The notes beneath the pieces are model-generated. The model saw nothing but the letters and a program-made list of their open reading frames with translations, was not told the DNA's origin and searched no databases. 18,620 nucleotides of DNA from an uncultured Oscillospiraceae bacterium (GTDB lineage Bacteria > Bacillota > Clostridia > Oscillospirales > Acutalibacteraceae), in NCBI GenBank assembly GCA_905211675.1, contig CAJMBP010000029.1, positions 1 through 18,620 of the forward strand. The letters run 5' to 3'. The first letter of the stretch is position 1, and each line of letters opens with the position of its first letter. The position numbers were made by a program, and so were the translations under genes. This document shows, one piece after another, positions 1-7,149 of the stretch.

Positions 1-721
1 CCGACGCAGTATCGTGCGAGGCAACCGCAATAACGGGCACCTTTTTGCAACCCAGCTCTTCGCAGATTTCATCTGAAAGATAGCCGTAAATACTGCCCGG
101 TTTTGTAATGGGCGCAAATATTGATTTTGGTAAACCCAACTGCTCAATAAGCTCGAAATTCCAATCTTTAGTATAAGGGTCTAACAGGTTAGAGGTAGAG
201 GCAATGGTTGCCTCTTCTTTCATTTCGCCTGTGAGCATATAGCCGAAAAGGTCGGGCATCATAAGCATTTTGTCGGCGCGCTCGAGCATTTCGGGCTCAT
301 TGAATTTTAAATACATAAGCTGATAGATAGTGTTAAAATGTATAAATTGCAAGCCTGCCTTGCCGTAAAGCTCGTCTTTTGAAATTATTTCAAAAACCTT
401 TTCGGGTATTTTGTGTGTTCTGCTGTCGCGGTAGTGATAGGGGTTGGCCATAAGTCTGCCGTTTTTATCTATAAGTCCGAAATCTACGCCCCATGTATCA
501 ATGCTTACGGCGTCAAATCCGCCTTCGTTTACCGCTTTGGTAATGCCTGTCTTAATTTCAAAGAAAAGACGCAAAACATCCCAAAACATACTGCCTCTCA
601 CTACTACAGGGTCATTAGAAAAGCGGTGAATTTCTTTCATACTGATTTTACCGCCTTCAAGTGTTGCAAGCATTGCACGTCCGCTTGAAGCGCCAAAGTC
701 AAAAGCAAGAACTTTTTTCAT
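1..721 (-). CDS. rhaB: Rhamnulokinase, N-terminal 240 residues (runs off the left edge)
   Basis: Cytoplasmic FGGY-family sugar kinase that phosphorylates L-rhamnulose to L-rhamnulose-1-phosphate in rhamnose catabolism. The reverse strand from ATG at 721 reads MKKVLAFDFGASSGRAML, the phosphate-binding opening of rhamnulokinases; the D-F-G-A-S-S-G-R form separates them from glycerol or xylulose kinases. SIDTWGVDFGL and NPYHYRDSRT follow near residues 85-110, also typical of RhaB. The visible part is the N-terminal actin-like domain; the remainder (family length about 470-490 aa) lies outside the window. A strong ribosome binding site (GGAGGA, 728-733) sits 6 bases before the ATG. The gene diverges from the FkbM gene across about 106 bp. 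No other rhamnose gene is visible. Recognition is confident; the sugar specificity is inferred from the motifs. Confidence 0.9.
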   Translation of the reverse strand, partial: MKKVLAFDFGASSGRAMLATLEGGKISMKEIHRFSNDPVVVRGSMFWDVLRLFFEIKTGITKAVNEGGFDAVSIDTWGVDFGLIDKNGRLMANPYHYRDSRTHKIPEKVFEIISKDELYGKAGLQFIHFNTIYQLMYLKFNEPEMLERADKMLMMPDLFGYMLTGEMKEEATIASTSNLLDPYTKDWNFELIEQLGLPKSIFAPITKPGSIYGYLSDEICEELGCKKVPVIAVASHDTAS

Positions 722-755
722 AAATAATCCTCCGTTTAAATTTTGTTACATATTA

Positions 756-784
756 AATATATCAAACTATTTCGGTTTTGTCTA
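756..784 (-). promoter_or_regulatory. Putative sigma-A promoter of rhaB
   Basis: On the reverse strand a TAGACA-like -35 (779-784) and TATATT -10 (756-761) are separated by exactly 17 bases. Transcription would start near 749, giving a leader of about 28 bases before the rhaB start. No clear catabolite (cre) or other operator was seen. Confidence 0.4.
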
Positions 785-792
785 TAACTTAC

Positions 793-821
793 TTGTAAAA
801 ATTTGTTTTTCGTTATATAAT
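793..821 (+). promoter_or_regulatory. Promoter placed for a leaderless FkbM transcript
   Basis: TTGTAA at 793-798 and a perfect TATAAT at 816-821 are separated by 17 bases. The ATG of the following gene begins at 828, seven bases after the -10, which is where transcription would normally start. No Shine-Dalgarno sequence precedes that ATG. Confidence 0.6.
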
Positions 822-827
822 TTGACT

Positions 828-1862
828 ATGAAAGATTTATGGACCTACTTAAAAAACGCACAAAAACCTATAGTACTTTACGGTATGGGCAACGGCGCAG
901 ATAAAATTATTTCTGTGCTTGACAGATATAAAATTAGGGTATCGGGTGTGTTTGCATCCGACGGCTTTGTGCGCCAAAAAACATTTCACGGTTTCAGAGT
1001 AACCGATTATAAAACAGCCCAAAATACCTTCGGCGATATGATAGTGTTAGTGTGCTTTGGCACATCTTTGCCCGATGTTATCGCAAATATAAAACGCATA
1101 GCCTCAGAACAAGAGTTGTATGCACCTGATGTACCCGTATGCGGCGACACACTTTTTAATACGGAATTTGTGTTTAATAATCGAAATAGGCTCGAAAGCA
1201 TTTATAATTTGCTTGCCGACAATACTTCAAAAAAGGTTTTTGAAAATGCGGTCATGTATAAGCTGACGGGTAAAATCGATTACCTTTTCGACTGTGAAAC
1301 GCCGAGCGGCGAGGTGTATCAAAATGTACTGAAGCTTGGTGACGGCGAAACATATTTTGACCTAGGTGCCTATCGCGGCGATACGGTAGAAGAGTTTTTG
1401 TCGGTGGTAAACAAATATAACAAAATAGTTGCTGTTGAGCCCGATTTTAAAACATACAGCAAATTATGTATCGCTACACAAAATATAAATGATATTATCA
1501 ATATAAACGCGTGCGTAAGCGACTGCGACGGTCAGATTGCCTTTGATATGCATGGCTCGCGCGGGTCGGGAATAGGGCAGGGCGGCACCGTTGTAGCTTC
1601 GGTTTCAATCGACTCACTGTCGCAAAAATATGTACCGACAATCATTAAAATGGATATAGAGGGTGCCGAATCGGCGGCATTAAGAGGCGGAAAACAAACA
1701 ATAAGTGAATGCAGACCTAAAATGCAGATTGCGGCATATCACCGCAGTGAAGATTTATTCTTAATACCCGAAACTGTGTTAAGTTTAAGGGGTGACTACA
1801 AGGTTTATTTGCGGCATTTTCCGTCACTTCCGTGCTGGGATATGTCATACTATTTTATATAG
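828..1862 (+). CDS. FkbM-family SAM-dependent methyltransferase with an N-terminal Rossmann-like domain
   Basis: Predicted cytoplasmic methyltransferase of 344 aa; substrate unknown (FkbM enzymes often O-methylate sugars or natural products). The N-terminal part (about 1-100) has a nucleotide-binding-like strand-turn GMGNGADK at 19-26, resembling the sugar- or NAD-binding half seen in some clostridial FkbM proteins. The FkbM domain fills about 165-344: SAM-binding FDLGAYRGD at 177-185, acidic VEPD at 203-206, and the signature IKMDIEGAE at 273-281. I chose ATG 828. A TTG in frame at 822 would add only two residues and overlaps the -10 box. No ribosome binding site is visible, and the perfect -10 ends six bases before the ATG, so the message is probably leaderless. 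The gene is monocistronic: it has a divergent neighbour upstream and a hairpin facing a convergent gene downstream. Confidence 0.85.
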   Translation: MKDLWTYLKNAQKPIVLYGMGNGADKIISVLDRYKIRVSGVFASDGFVRQKTFHGFRVTDYKTAQNTFGDMIVLVCFGTSLPDVIANIKRIASEQELYAPDVPVCGDTLFNTEFVFNNRNRLESIYNLLADNTSKKVFENAVMYKLTGKIDYLFDCETPSGEVYQNVLKLGDGETYFDLGAYRGDTVEEFLSVVNKYNKIVAVEPDFKTYSKLCIATQNINDIININACVSDCDGQIAFDMHGSRGSGIGQGGTVVASVSIDSLSQKYVPTIIKMDIEGAESAALRGGKQTISECRPKMQIAAYHRSEDLFLIPETVLSLRGDYKVYLRHFPSLPCWDMSYYFI

Positions 1863-1888
1863 CTTTGTAAAAACCGTATATAAATCAA

Positions 1889-1922
1889 GGCGACTGTAAA
1901 AGACTGTGCTTTTACAGTCGCC
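1889..1922. terminator. Bidirectional terminator hairpin between convergent genes
   Basis: Perfect 14-bp stem (1889-1902 with 1909-1922) and a 6-base loop, lying between the stop of the FkbM gene (1862) and the stop of the convergent hydrolase (1926). The T-tracts on both sides are modest, so termination strength is uncertain. Confidence 0.75.
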
Positions 1923-1925
1923 CGA

Positions 1926-2843
1926 TTATTTTGCTATAAATTTCAAAATATCTTCGGTCATTTTATCTCGGCAGGAATCGTTGTGTATTTCGTGGCGGCA
2001 ATCCTTGTAAAGAAACATAGTCACATCTGTTTTGCCGAATGCTTTGAGACTGTTATAAACCCATTTGACACCCTTGCCGTAATTGCCTACAGGGTCGCTG
2101 TCGCCTGCGATTATAAGTATAGGAAGGTCGTTTCGGGTTTCTTTAAAGCAATTCTTGCTGTTGCACTGTTGCATAAGCTTTATTAGGTCGTGCATGGCCG
2201 ACACCGTAAAATGAAATGTGCAAAATCTGTCGCTCGCGTATTTTTCAATAATCTCACGGTCTTTTGTAAGCCATTCGTATTTGCTGTCACCGTCAAAGCG
2301 CTTGTTATACGAACCGAAAACAATGTTTTCTAAAAAAGGCGATACTGCTCGTTCACCGCGCAAAGCCTTTATAATATCACAAAGGGCAAGCCCCGCGGCT
2401 GCTGCATGATTTTTGCCCGCCGTACCGCAGCAAATGTATTTATCGGCAAGATCGCTGTAGCGCGATACCGCTATTCTGGTAATAAAAGAGCCCATGCTGT
2501 GCCCCATTAAAATATACGGTAAAGACGGGTATTCAGACTTTACGCTGTCGGCAAAAAGCTTTACATCCCGAACCATATAATTCCAACCGTCTTTTTGCGC
2601 AATAAAGCCTAAATCCTTTTCGTCTGCCGTGTTTCCGTGACCTAAATTGTCAAAGCCTGCGCATATATAGCCTGCGCTCGCAAGAGTTTCAAACAAAGGA
2701 TTGTATCTGTCTATGTATTCGGTCATACCGTGTACTATGTGGAATATGCCGCGTGCTTCGCCGTCGGGTACATAAACTACCCCTGACAGTGTGTTTTTGC
2801 CGTCGCTTGATAAAATTTTCTTTTCGACCTTTTCAAATTTCAT
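1926..2843 (-). CDS. Alpha/beta hydrolase, lysophospholipase / monoacylglycerol-lipase type
   Basis: Serine hydrolase of 305 aa in the Hydrolase_4 (serine aminopeptidase S33-like) group that includes monoacylglycerol lipases and lysophospholipases. The oxyanion-hole region HGMTEYIDRY (38-47) and nucleophile elbow GHSMGS (114-119, Ser116) are clear. The likely acid is Asp250 in GDSDPVG and the likely base His284 in CRHEIH. No signal peptide is seen, so it is probably cytoplasmic. The ATG (2841-2843) shares one base with the TAA of glycerol kinase (TAATG), and its ribosome binding site AAGGAGG lies inside that gene, so the two are translationally coupled. The pairing suggests that the hydrolase frees glycerol from acylglycerols or lysolipids and the kinase traps it; this is inference. 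A convergent terminator follows. Confidence 0.85.
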   Translation of the reverse strand: MKFEKVEKKILSSDGKNTLSGVVYVPDGEARGIFHIVHGMTEYIDRYNPLFETLASAGYICAGFDNLGHGNTADEKDLGFIAQKDGWNYMVRDVKLFADSVKSEYPSLPYILMGHSMGSFITRIAVSRYSDLADKYICCGTAGKNHAAAAGLALCDIIKALRGERAVSPFLENIVFGSYNKRFDGDSKYEWLTKDREIIEKYASDRFCTFHFTVSAMHDLIKLMQQCNSKNCFKETRNDLPILIIAGDSDPVGNYGKGVKWVYNSLKAFGKTDVTMFLYKDCRHEIHNDSCRDKMTEDILKFIAK

Positions 2844-4333
2844 TATATTTCCTCCTTGGTAAAACTTATGGCGCTTTTGACTGCCCGACTCCAGCCTGAC
2901 AGTTTTTTAATTCTTTCATCATCTGATATTTCGGGTTTAAATGTATCGGACAGAGCATTTATGTTTTCGGAGTTTTTGTTTATTATTCCTGAGGTAATGC
3001 CCGCAAGCAATGCCGCGCCCAAGGCGGTGGCTTCGGTGTTTGAGGGGCGGACTACATCAATGTTTGAAATATCTGCCTGAAACTGCATTAAAAACTTATT
3101 TTTTGCGGCACCGCCGTCGGCTTTGAGCGATGTAACGGCAACGCCCGCATCGTTTTGCATGGCGGCAATTAAATCGTTAGTTTGATAGGCTATTGATTCG
3201 AGCGCGGCTCGCACTATGTGATTGCGTCCGGCACCCCTTGTAAGACCGCAAATTGTACCGCGCGCGTACATATCCCAATAAGGCGCTCCGAGCCCCGCAA
3301 AGGCGGGCACAATATATACACCTGCGCTGTCGGATACGGATAAAGCGCAAGCCTCGCTTTGCTCCGCCGTTTCGATTAACTTCATTTCATCGCGCAACCA
3401 CTGAATTACCGCGCCGCCTATAAATACGCTTCCTTCAAGGGCATATTGCGTGGGTTGATTTTCGGTTGTAGCCGCTACGGTGGTAAGCATGCCGTTTTTG
3501 CTGGCTACGGCGTTTTCACCCGTGTTCATAAGCAAAAAGCAACCGGTGCCGTAGGTGTTTTTTATGTCGCCTGCATTTACACAATGTTGACCGAAAAGAG
3601 CAGATTGCTGGTCGCCAGCAACGCCGCAAACGGGAAGTTTTACGCCCATAATATCAATGTCACCGTAAAAACTGCCGCTTTTTTGTACGGTCGGCAGTAT
3701 GCTTTCGGGAATATCTAAAATTTCAAGCAGCTTTTTGTCCCAACATAAATTATGTATATCGTAAAGCATTGTGCGCGACGCGTTTGTCTGGTCGGTTGCG
3801 TGAATTTTTCCTCCCGACAGCTTCCACATAAGCCAAGTGTCAACCGTTCCGAAAAGCAAATCTCCTTTTAATGCTAAATCACGCGCACCATCAATATTGT
3901 CTAAAATCCATTTGATTTTTGTTGCGCTGAAATATGCGTCAATTTTAAGACCGGTTGTGTCGGCAATGTATTTTTCCAAGCCTTGATTTTTCAGCCCTTC
4001 ACAAATTGACGCAGTGCGTCGGCATTGCCATACAATAGCGTTGTATATAGGCTCGCCCGTTTTTTTGTTCCACATAACAACCGTTTCGCGCTGGTTGGTA
4101 ATACCTACGCAGGAAATATCCGATGCATTTAAGCCCGATTTTATTATACATTCACAAATTGCCGAATACTGTGCAGATAAAATCTCAATAGGGTCGTGCT
4201 CAACAAAGCTCGGAGACGGATATATTTGCCTGAATTCGTTTTGAGCAACCGATACTGTGTTTCCGTCTGTGTCAAAAATAATGGCTCTGGCGCTGGTGGT
4301 GCCCTCATCTAAAGTAAGAATATACTTTTTCAT
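2843..4333 (-). CDS. glpK: Glycerol kinase
   Basis: Full-length (496 aa) FGGY kinase converting glycerol and ATP to sn-glycerol-3-phosphate in the cytoplasm. Seen: N-terminal phosphate loop LDEGTTSARAIIFD (8-21), GITNQRET (77-84) with the following WN.KTG segment, substrate-site AIVWQCRRT (99-107), the catalytic-Asp motif AGDQQSALFGQ (239-249, Asp241), and NTYGTGCFLL (259-268). The stretch before AGDQQ reads SGSFYGDIDIMG and lacks the His-containing loop phosphorylated by the PTS in enterococcal GlpK, so HPr activation is unlikely. The start ATG has a good site (GAGGAGA) upstream. It lies only 44 bases after alr, with a terminator hairpin in the gap, and overlaps the downstream hydrolase by one base. 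No glpF or glpD is visible. Confidence 0.95.
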   Translation of the reverse strand: MKKYILTLDEGTTSARAIIFDTDGNTVSVAQNEFRQIYPSPSFVEHDPIEILSAQYSAICECIIKSGLNASDISCVGITNQRETVVMWNKKTGEPIYNAIVWQCRRTASICEGLKNQGLEKYIADTTGLKIDAYFSATKIKWILDNIDGARDLALKGDLLFGTVDTWLMWKLSGGKIHATDQTNASRTMLYDIHNLCWDKKLLEILDIPESILPTVQKSGSFYGDIDIMGVKLPVCGVAGDQQSALFGQHCVNAGDIKNTYGTGCFLLMNTGENAVASKNGMLTTVAATTENQPTQYALEGSVFIGGAVIQWLRDEMKLIETAEQSEACALSVSDSAGVYIVPAFAGLGAPYWDMYARGTICGLTRGAGRNHIVRAALESIAYQTNDLIAAMQNDAGVAVTSLKADGGAAKNKFLMQFQADISNIDVVRPSNTEATALGAALLAGITSGIINKNSENINALSDTFKPEISDDERIKKLSGWSRAVKSAISFTKEEI

Positions 4334-4351
4334 AATTTCTCCTCAAAATTC

Positions 4352-4385
4352 AAAAAGGGCAACAATACCCCTTGGTATTATTGCC
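4352..4385 (-). terminator. Rho-independent terminator overlapping the alr stop codon
   Basis: On the reverse strand, a 12-bp stem (4374-4385 with 4358-4369, one G-U pair) and a 4-base loop are followed by five Ts (4352-4356). The 5' arm contains the alr stop codon (4378-4380), and glpK starts only 19 bases past the T-run. It either ends the alr unit or attenuates read-through into glpK. Confidence 0.75.
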
Positions 4386-5511
4386 TCTTTTTACCTATTC
4401 TTTTAACACGGCTTGAAACGGCGCAAACCAATTCATAGTTTATAGTGCCTATTGCCTCGGCAAGCTCTTCTACCGGCAGGTCTTTACCGAAAAGCAGAAC
4501 CTCGTCATCACGCTTAACGTTTGGTATATCAGTGACATCAACACAAAACTGATCCATACAAACGCGGCCTATAATATTTGCGCGCTTGCCGTTTATAAGC
4601 ACATAGCCTCGGTTGGAAAGCAACCTTGAATAACCGTCTGCATAACCTGCGCTGACGGTTGCAACGGTCATATTTCTTTGTGCTTTAAAGGTTCTGCCGT
4701 AGCTTACGGTGTCGCCCTCGCGAATTTCTTTTACCTGTGATACAACCGATTTGAAACTCATTACGGGTATAAAATCTTGCGGCAGTTTAAGGTCGGCCGA
4801 GGGGGTCAGCCCGTAAAGAACAATACCTGCACGGCACATATCAAGGTGCTTGCTTTGGTCTTGACATAAAGCCGCCGAATTACAGCAGTGTTTTATTTCG
4901 GGGTGCAGACCGTGCGCTTCAAATATTTCGGCAGCCTTGCAAAAACGGCTGTACTGCTCGTCGGTAAAACCGTCCTCTTGCTCGGCATTTCGGTCGGAAA
5001 CGGCAAAGTGTGTGAAAATGCCTTCAAGCACAAAGCCGCAAAGCGACGCCGCTTTTAAGGCGTCGTTTATGCCTGAAAGTTCATAACTGCGGCAGTCAAA
5101 GCCTATGCGCGACATACCTGTATCAAGCTTTATATGTATTTTAATTTTTAAGTTGTGTTTTTGAGCTTGATGTGAAAGCTCGCTTGCATATTCAAGCGAA
5201 TGAACGCACTGCGAAATATTGTGTGCGGCAAGCTCGCAGGCATATTCGCAGGGGGTGTAGCCCAAAATTAAAATCGGTTTCGAAATGCCGTGTTCGCGAA
5301 GCTCAAGAGCCTCTTCAACATTTGACACGGCAAAAAAGTCGGCGCCCGCCTTTTGCAAAATCGGCGCCGCAATGTCGGCGCCGTGACCGTAAGCGTTGGC
5401 CTTGACAACCGCACAAACCTTTGTTTGAGCCGACTCTTTTATGATGTTAAAATTATGTACAAGGGCGTCTTCATCAATTTCAGCCCAAGTTCTTCGCAAA
5501 AATTTTGTCAC
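4378..5511 (-). CDS. alr: Alanine racemase
   Basis: PLP-dependent enzyme interconverting L- and D-alanine for peptidoglycan precursors; 377 aa, normal length. The PLP-lysine motif AVVKANAYGHGA has Lys37. The TIM-barrel segment contains IKLDTGMSRIGF near 127-138. The second catalytic residue of the family is Tyr271 in VSYGRTF, and RVCMDQ (316-321) forms the conserved C-terminal substrate loop. The start is GTG at 5511, because a stop lies three codons upstream in this frame. It follows the stop of the CmpB-like gene by 6 bases, so the two are probably cotranscribed, although the upstream ribosome binding site is weak. A terminator hairpin overlaps the stop codon. All visible active-site features are intact. 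Confidence 0.96.
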   Translation of the reverse strand: MTKFLRRTWAEIDEDALVHNFNIIKESAQTKVCAVVKANAYGHGADIAAPILQKAGADFFAVSNVEEALELREHGISKPILILGYTPCEYACELAAHNISQCVHSLEYASELSHQAQKHNLKIKIHIKLDTGMSRIGFDCRSYELSGINDALKAASLCGFVLEGIFTHFAVSDRNAEQEDGFTDEQYSRFCKAAEIFEAHGLHPEIKHCCNSAALCQDQSKHLDMCRAGIVLYGLTPSADLKLPQDFIPVMSFKSVVSQVKEIREGDTVSYGRTFKAQRNMTVATVSAGYADGYSRLLSNRGYVLINGKRANIIGRVCMDQFCVDVTDIPNVKRDDEVLLFGKDLPVEELAEAIGTINYELVCAVSSRVKRIGKKRQ

Positions 5512-5517
5512 AACAAA

Positions 5518-5910
5518 TCATCTCATTTTGTTTCGTATTTTATCAGCCAAAGGGATAAACAGAAAACTCAGCAGCAGCCAAAAGAAAGAGTAAAGCAGAC
5601 ACACCTGACCGTCAATATTCAACGGCATTTTGCTGTAATCCCAAATATTACGCTTTAAAATTATATTAAAAATCAGACCGAAGATATATTCAATAGCAGT
5701 AATAAAAGCACTTCCGATAATCGCTTTTGTGAAAAGACTTGCTTTTTTAAATGTGTTCGATATTTTCGAAAGCGTCAAAAAAGACAAGCCGCCTGCGGCA
5801 AGCATTGACCAATGCGTTCTGCCGCGCCATATAAGCTCTATTGCGCCATAACCCACAGCACCCAAACCGAAAATTACCGAACCGCATTTTTTGTCTTTCA
5901 AAATTATCAC
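5518..5910 (-). CDS. CmpB-type (PF06541) integral membrane protein
   Basis: Small multi-pass membrane protein of 127-130 aa. It has the hallmarks of the 'putative ABC-transporter type IV' family: GYGAIELIWRGRTHWSM near residues 20-36, then GGLSFL, and a second half with IWDYSKMPLNIDGQVCLLYS near 89-108. Hydrophobic segments fall at about 8-25, 36-48, 60-83 and 103-122. Despite the family name there is no ATP-binding domain, and the function is unknown. The start is uncertain: GTG at 5910 is the longest, but TTG at 5901 has a better site (GGTGAT, four bases upstream). Both candidates lie inside a hairpin that could mask them. It sits 30 bp after ychF and 6 bp before alr, probably in one operon. 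Confidence 0.78.
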   Translation of the reverse strand: MIILKDKKCGSVIFGLGAVGYGAIELIWRGRTHWSMLAAGGLSFLTLSKISNTFKKASLFTKAIIGSAFITAIEYIFGLIFNIILKRNIWDYSKMPLNIDGQVCLLYSFFWLLLSFLFIPLADKIRNKMR

Positions 5911-5936
5911 CCAATATAATTTTTGGTGATAATTTT
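5900..5936 (-). promoter_or_regulatory. Hairpin covering the ribosome binding site and start of the CmpB-like gene
   Basis: Perfect 12-bp inverted repeat (5900-5911 and 5925-5936) with a 13-base AU-rich loop. On the reverse strand the 3' arm contains GGTGATAATTTT, which is both the Shine-Dalgarno-like GGTGAT and the start of the TTG codon. It also follows the ychF stop directly, so it could act as a weak terminator. On the forward strand it is followed by seven Ts. Confidence 0.55.
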
Positions 5937-5940
5937 TTTG

Positions 5941-7041
5941 TTATACATTAAATCTGAAAAGAACAATATCTCCGTCATTCATAACATATTCCTTGCCTTC
6001 ACTGCGAACAAGGCCCTTTTCTTTAGCGGTAACCATATTACCGCCGCAGGCCATAAAGTCGTCATAGGCAATAACCTCGGCGCGTATAAAGCCGCGTTCA
6101 AAGTCGGTGTGAATTTTGCCCGCCGCTTGCGGAGCCTTTGTGCCTTTTGTAATGGTCCAAGCGCGAACTTCGGGCTTACCGGCAGTTAGGTAAGAAATAA
6201 GACCTAAAAGACTGTAGCATTTTTGTATCATACGGTCAAGACCCGAACGCTCTAACCCCAAATCTTCTAAAAACATTCTTTTTTCTTCATCGTCAAGGCT
6301 TGCAAGCTCGGCTTCCAAAGCGGCACAAATAGGCAGTATTTCGGCGTTTTCTTTTTCTGCCGCTTCTTTTACTGCGTTATATCCTGCATTTGTGTCAATA
6401 CCGTTTTTGAAATCGTCTTCGCTCATATTGCAAGCGTATATTACAGGCTTTGCGGAAAGCAGTGAGGTGGTGGCAAGAACCTCGCTTTCGGTGTCGCTTG
6501 TAATCTCTACCGAGCGTGCGGGCAGTCCTTCTTCAAGGTGAGCAATAAGCCGTTTTAAAAAATCGACCTCTGCTTGCATAGACTTGTCGCCCTTTAAAGC
6601 CTTGGTTGCCTTATCAAGTCGGCGCTGGGCGATTTCAATATCGGAAAGTATAAGCTCTAAATTTATAGTTTCAATATCACGCAACGGGTCAACCGAGCCT
6701 TCTACATGAATTATGTCGGTGCTTTCAAAGCAACGCACCACATGAACAATGGCGTCAACCTCGCGGATATTGCTTAAAAACTTGTTGCCCAGTCCCTCGC
6801 CCTTTGAAGCGCCCTTTACAAGGCCTGCAATATCGACAAATTCAATTACCGCAGGTGTAAACTTGTCAGGCTTGTAAATTTCGGCAAGCTTTTCAAGTCG
6901 CTCGTCGGGCACACTTACCATACCTACATTAGGTTCTATTGTGCAAAAAGGGTAGTTTGCGGATTGCGCCCCTGCGTTTGTTATTGCATTAAAAAGGGTT
7001 GATTTGCCTACATTAGGCAACCCTACCATACCTAATTTCAT
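5941..7041 (-). CDS. ychF: YchF, Obg-family translation-associated ATPase
   Basis: Universally conserved P-loop NTPase of 366 aa that binds ribosomes and prefers ATP over GTP. Visible: Walker A GLPNVGKST (7-15), switch region NYPFCTIEPN (29-38), Walker B/G3 DIAGLVKGAS (70-79), and NMSE (205-208). The last is the NxxE version of the G4 motif that explains the ATP preference. An alpha-helical coiled-coil insert lies at about 125-170. The C-terminal TGS domain ends in the typical KEYVMNDGDIVLFRFNV. The start MKLGMVGLPNVG matches the family. An AAGGAG lies a rather long 12 bases upstream, with a closer GAGA. The integrated element ends about 60 bp upstream and may have replaced the native promoter; the integrase is transcribed toward this gene with no convincing terminator between them. 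Confidence 0.96.
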   Translation of the reverse strand: MKLGMVGLPNVGKSTLFNAITNAGAQSANYPFCTIEPNVGMVSVPDERLEKLAEIYKPDKFTPAVIEFVDIAGLVKGASKGEGLGNKFLSNIREVDAIVHVVRCFESTDIIHVEGSVDPLRDIETINLELILSDIEIAQRRLDKATKALKGDKSMQAEVDFLKRLIAHLEEGLPARSVEITSDTESEVLATTSLLSAKPVIYACNMSEDDFKNGIDTNAGYNAVKEAAEKENAEILPICAALEAELASLDDEEKRMFLEDLGLERSGLDRMIQKCYSLLGLISYLTAGKPEVRAWTITKGTKAPQAAGKIHTDFERGFIRAEVIAYDDFMACGGNMVTAKEKGLVRSEGKEYVMNDGDIVLFRFNV

Positions 7042-7103
7042 ATATTTCTCTATCTCCTTAAAAATCCTTTATTTAATGGGGTTTTAGGGGTAATACGCTT
7101 TCT

Positions 7104-7131
7104 TTCTACGCCATTTTTACTCCATTTTCGC
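7104..7131. repeat. Left attachment-site repeat (attL candidate)
   Basis: 28 bp matching 15634-15661 with one mismatch (G at 7110 versus T at 15640); 7111-7131 are identical in both copies. It contains two tandem 11-mers, TACGCCATTTT and TACTCCATTTT. It lies 18 bases beyond the stop of the integrase, the usual place for attL. Confidence 0.75.
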
Positions 7132-7149
7132 ATTGAATTATATGAAAAT

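Noticed and set aside
822..827. TTG at 822 as the start of the FkbM gene
   Set aside because: It begins next to the -10 box, upstream of the expected transcription start, and adds only two residues before a normal ATG.
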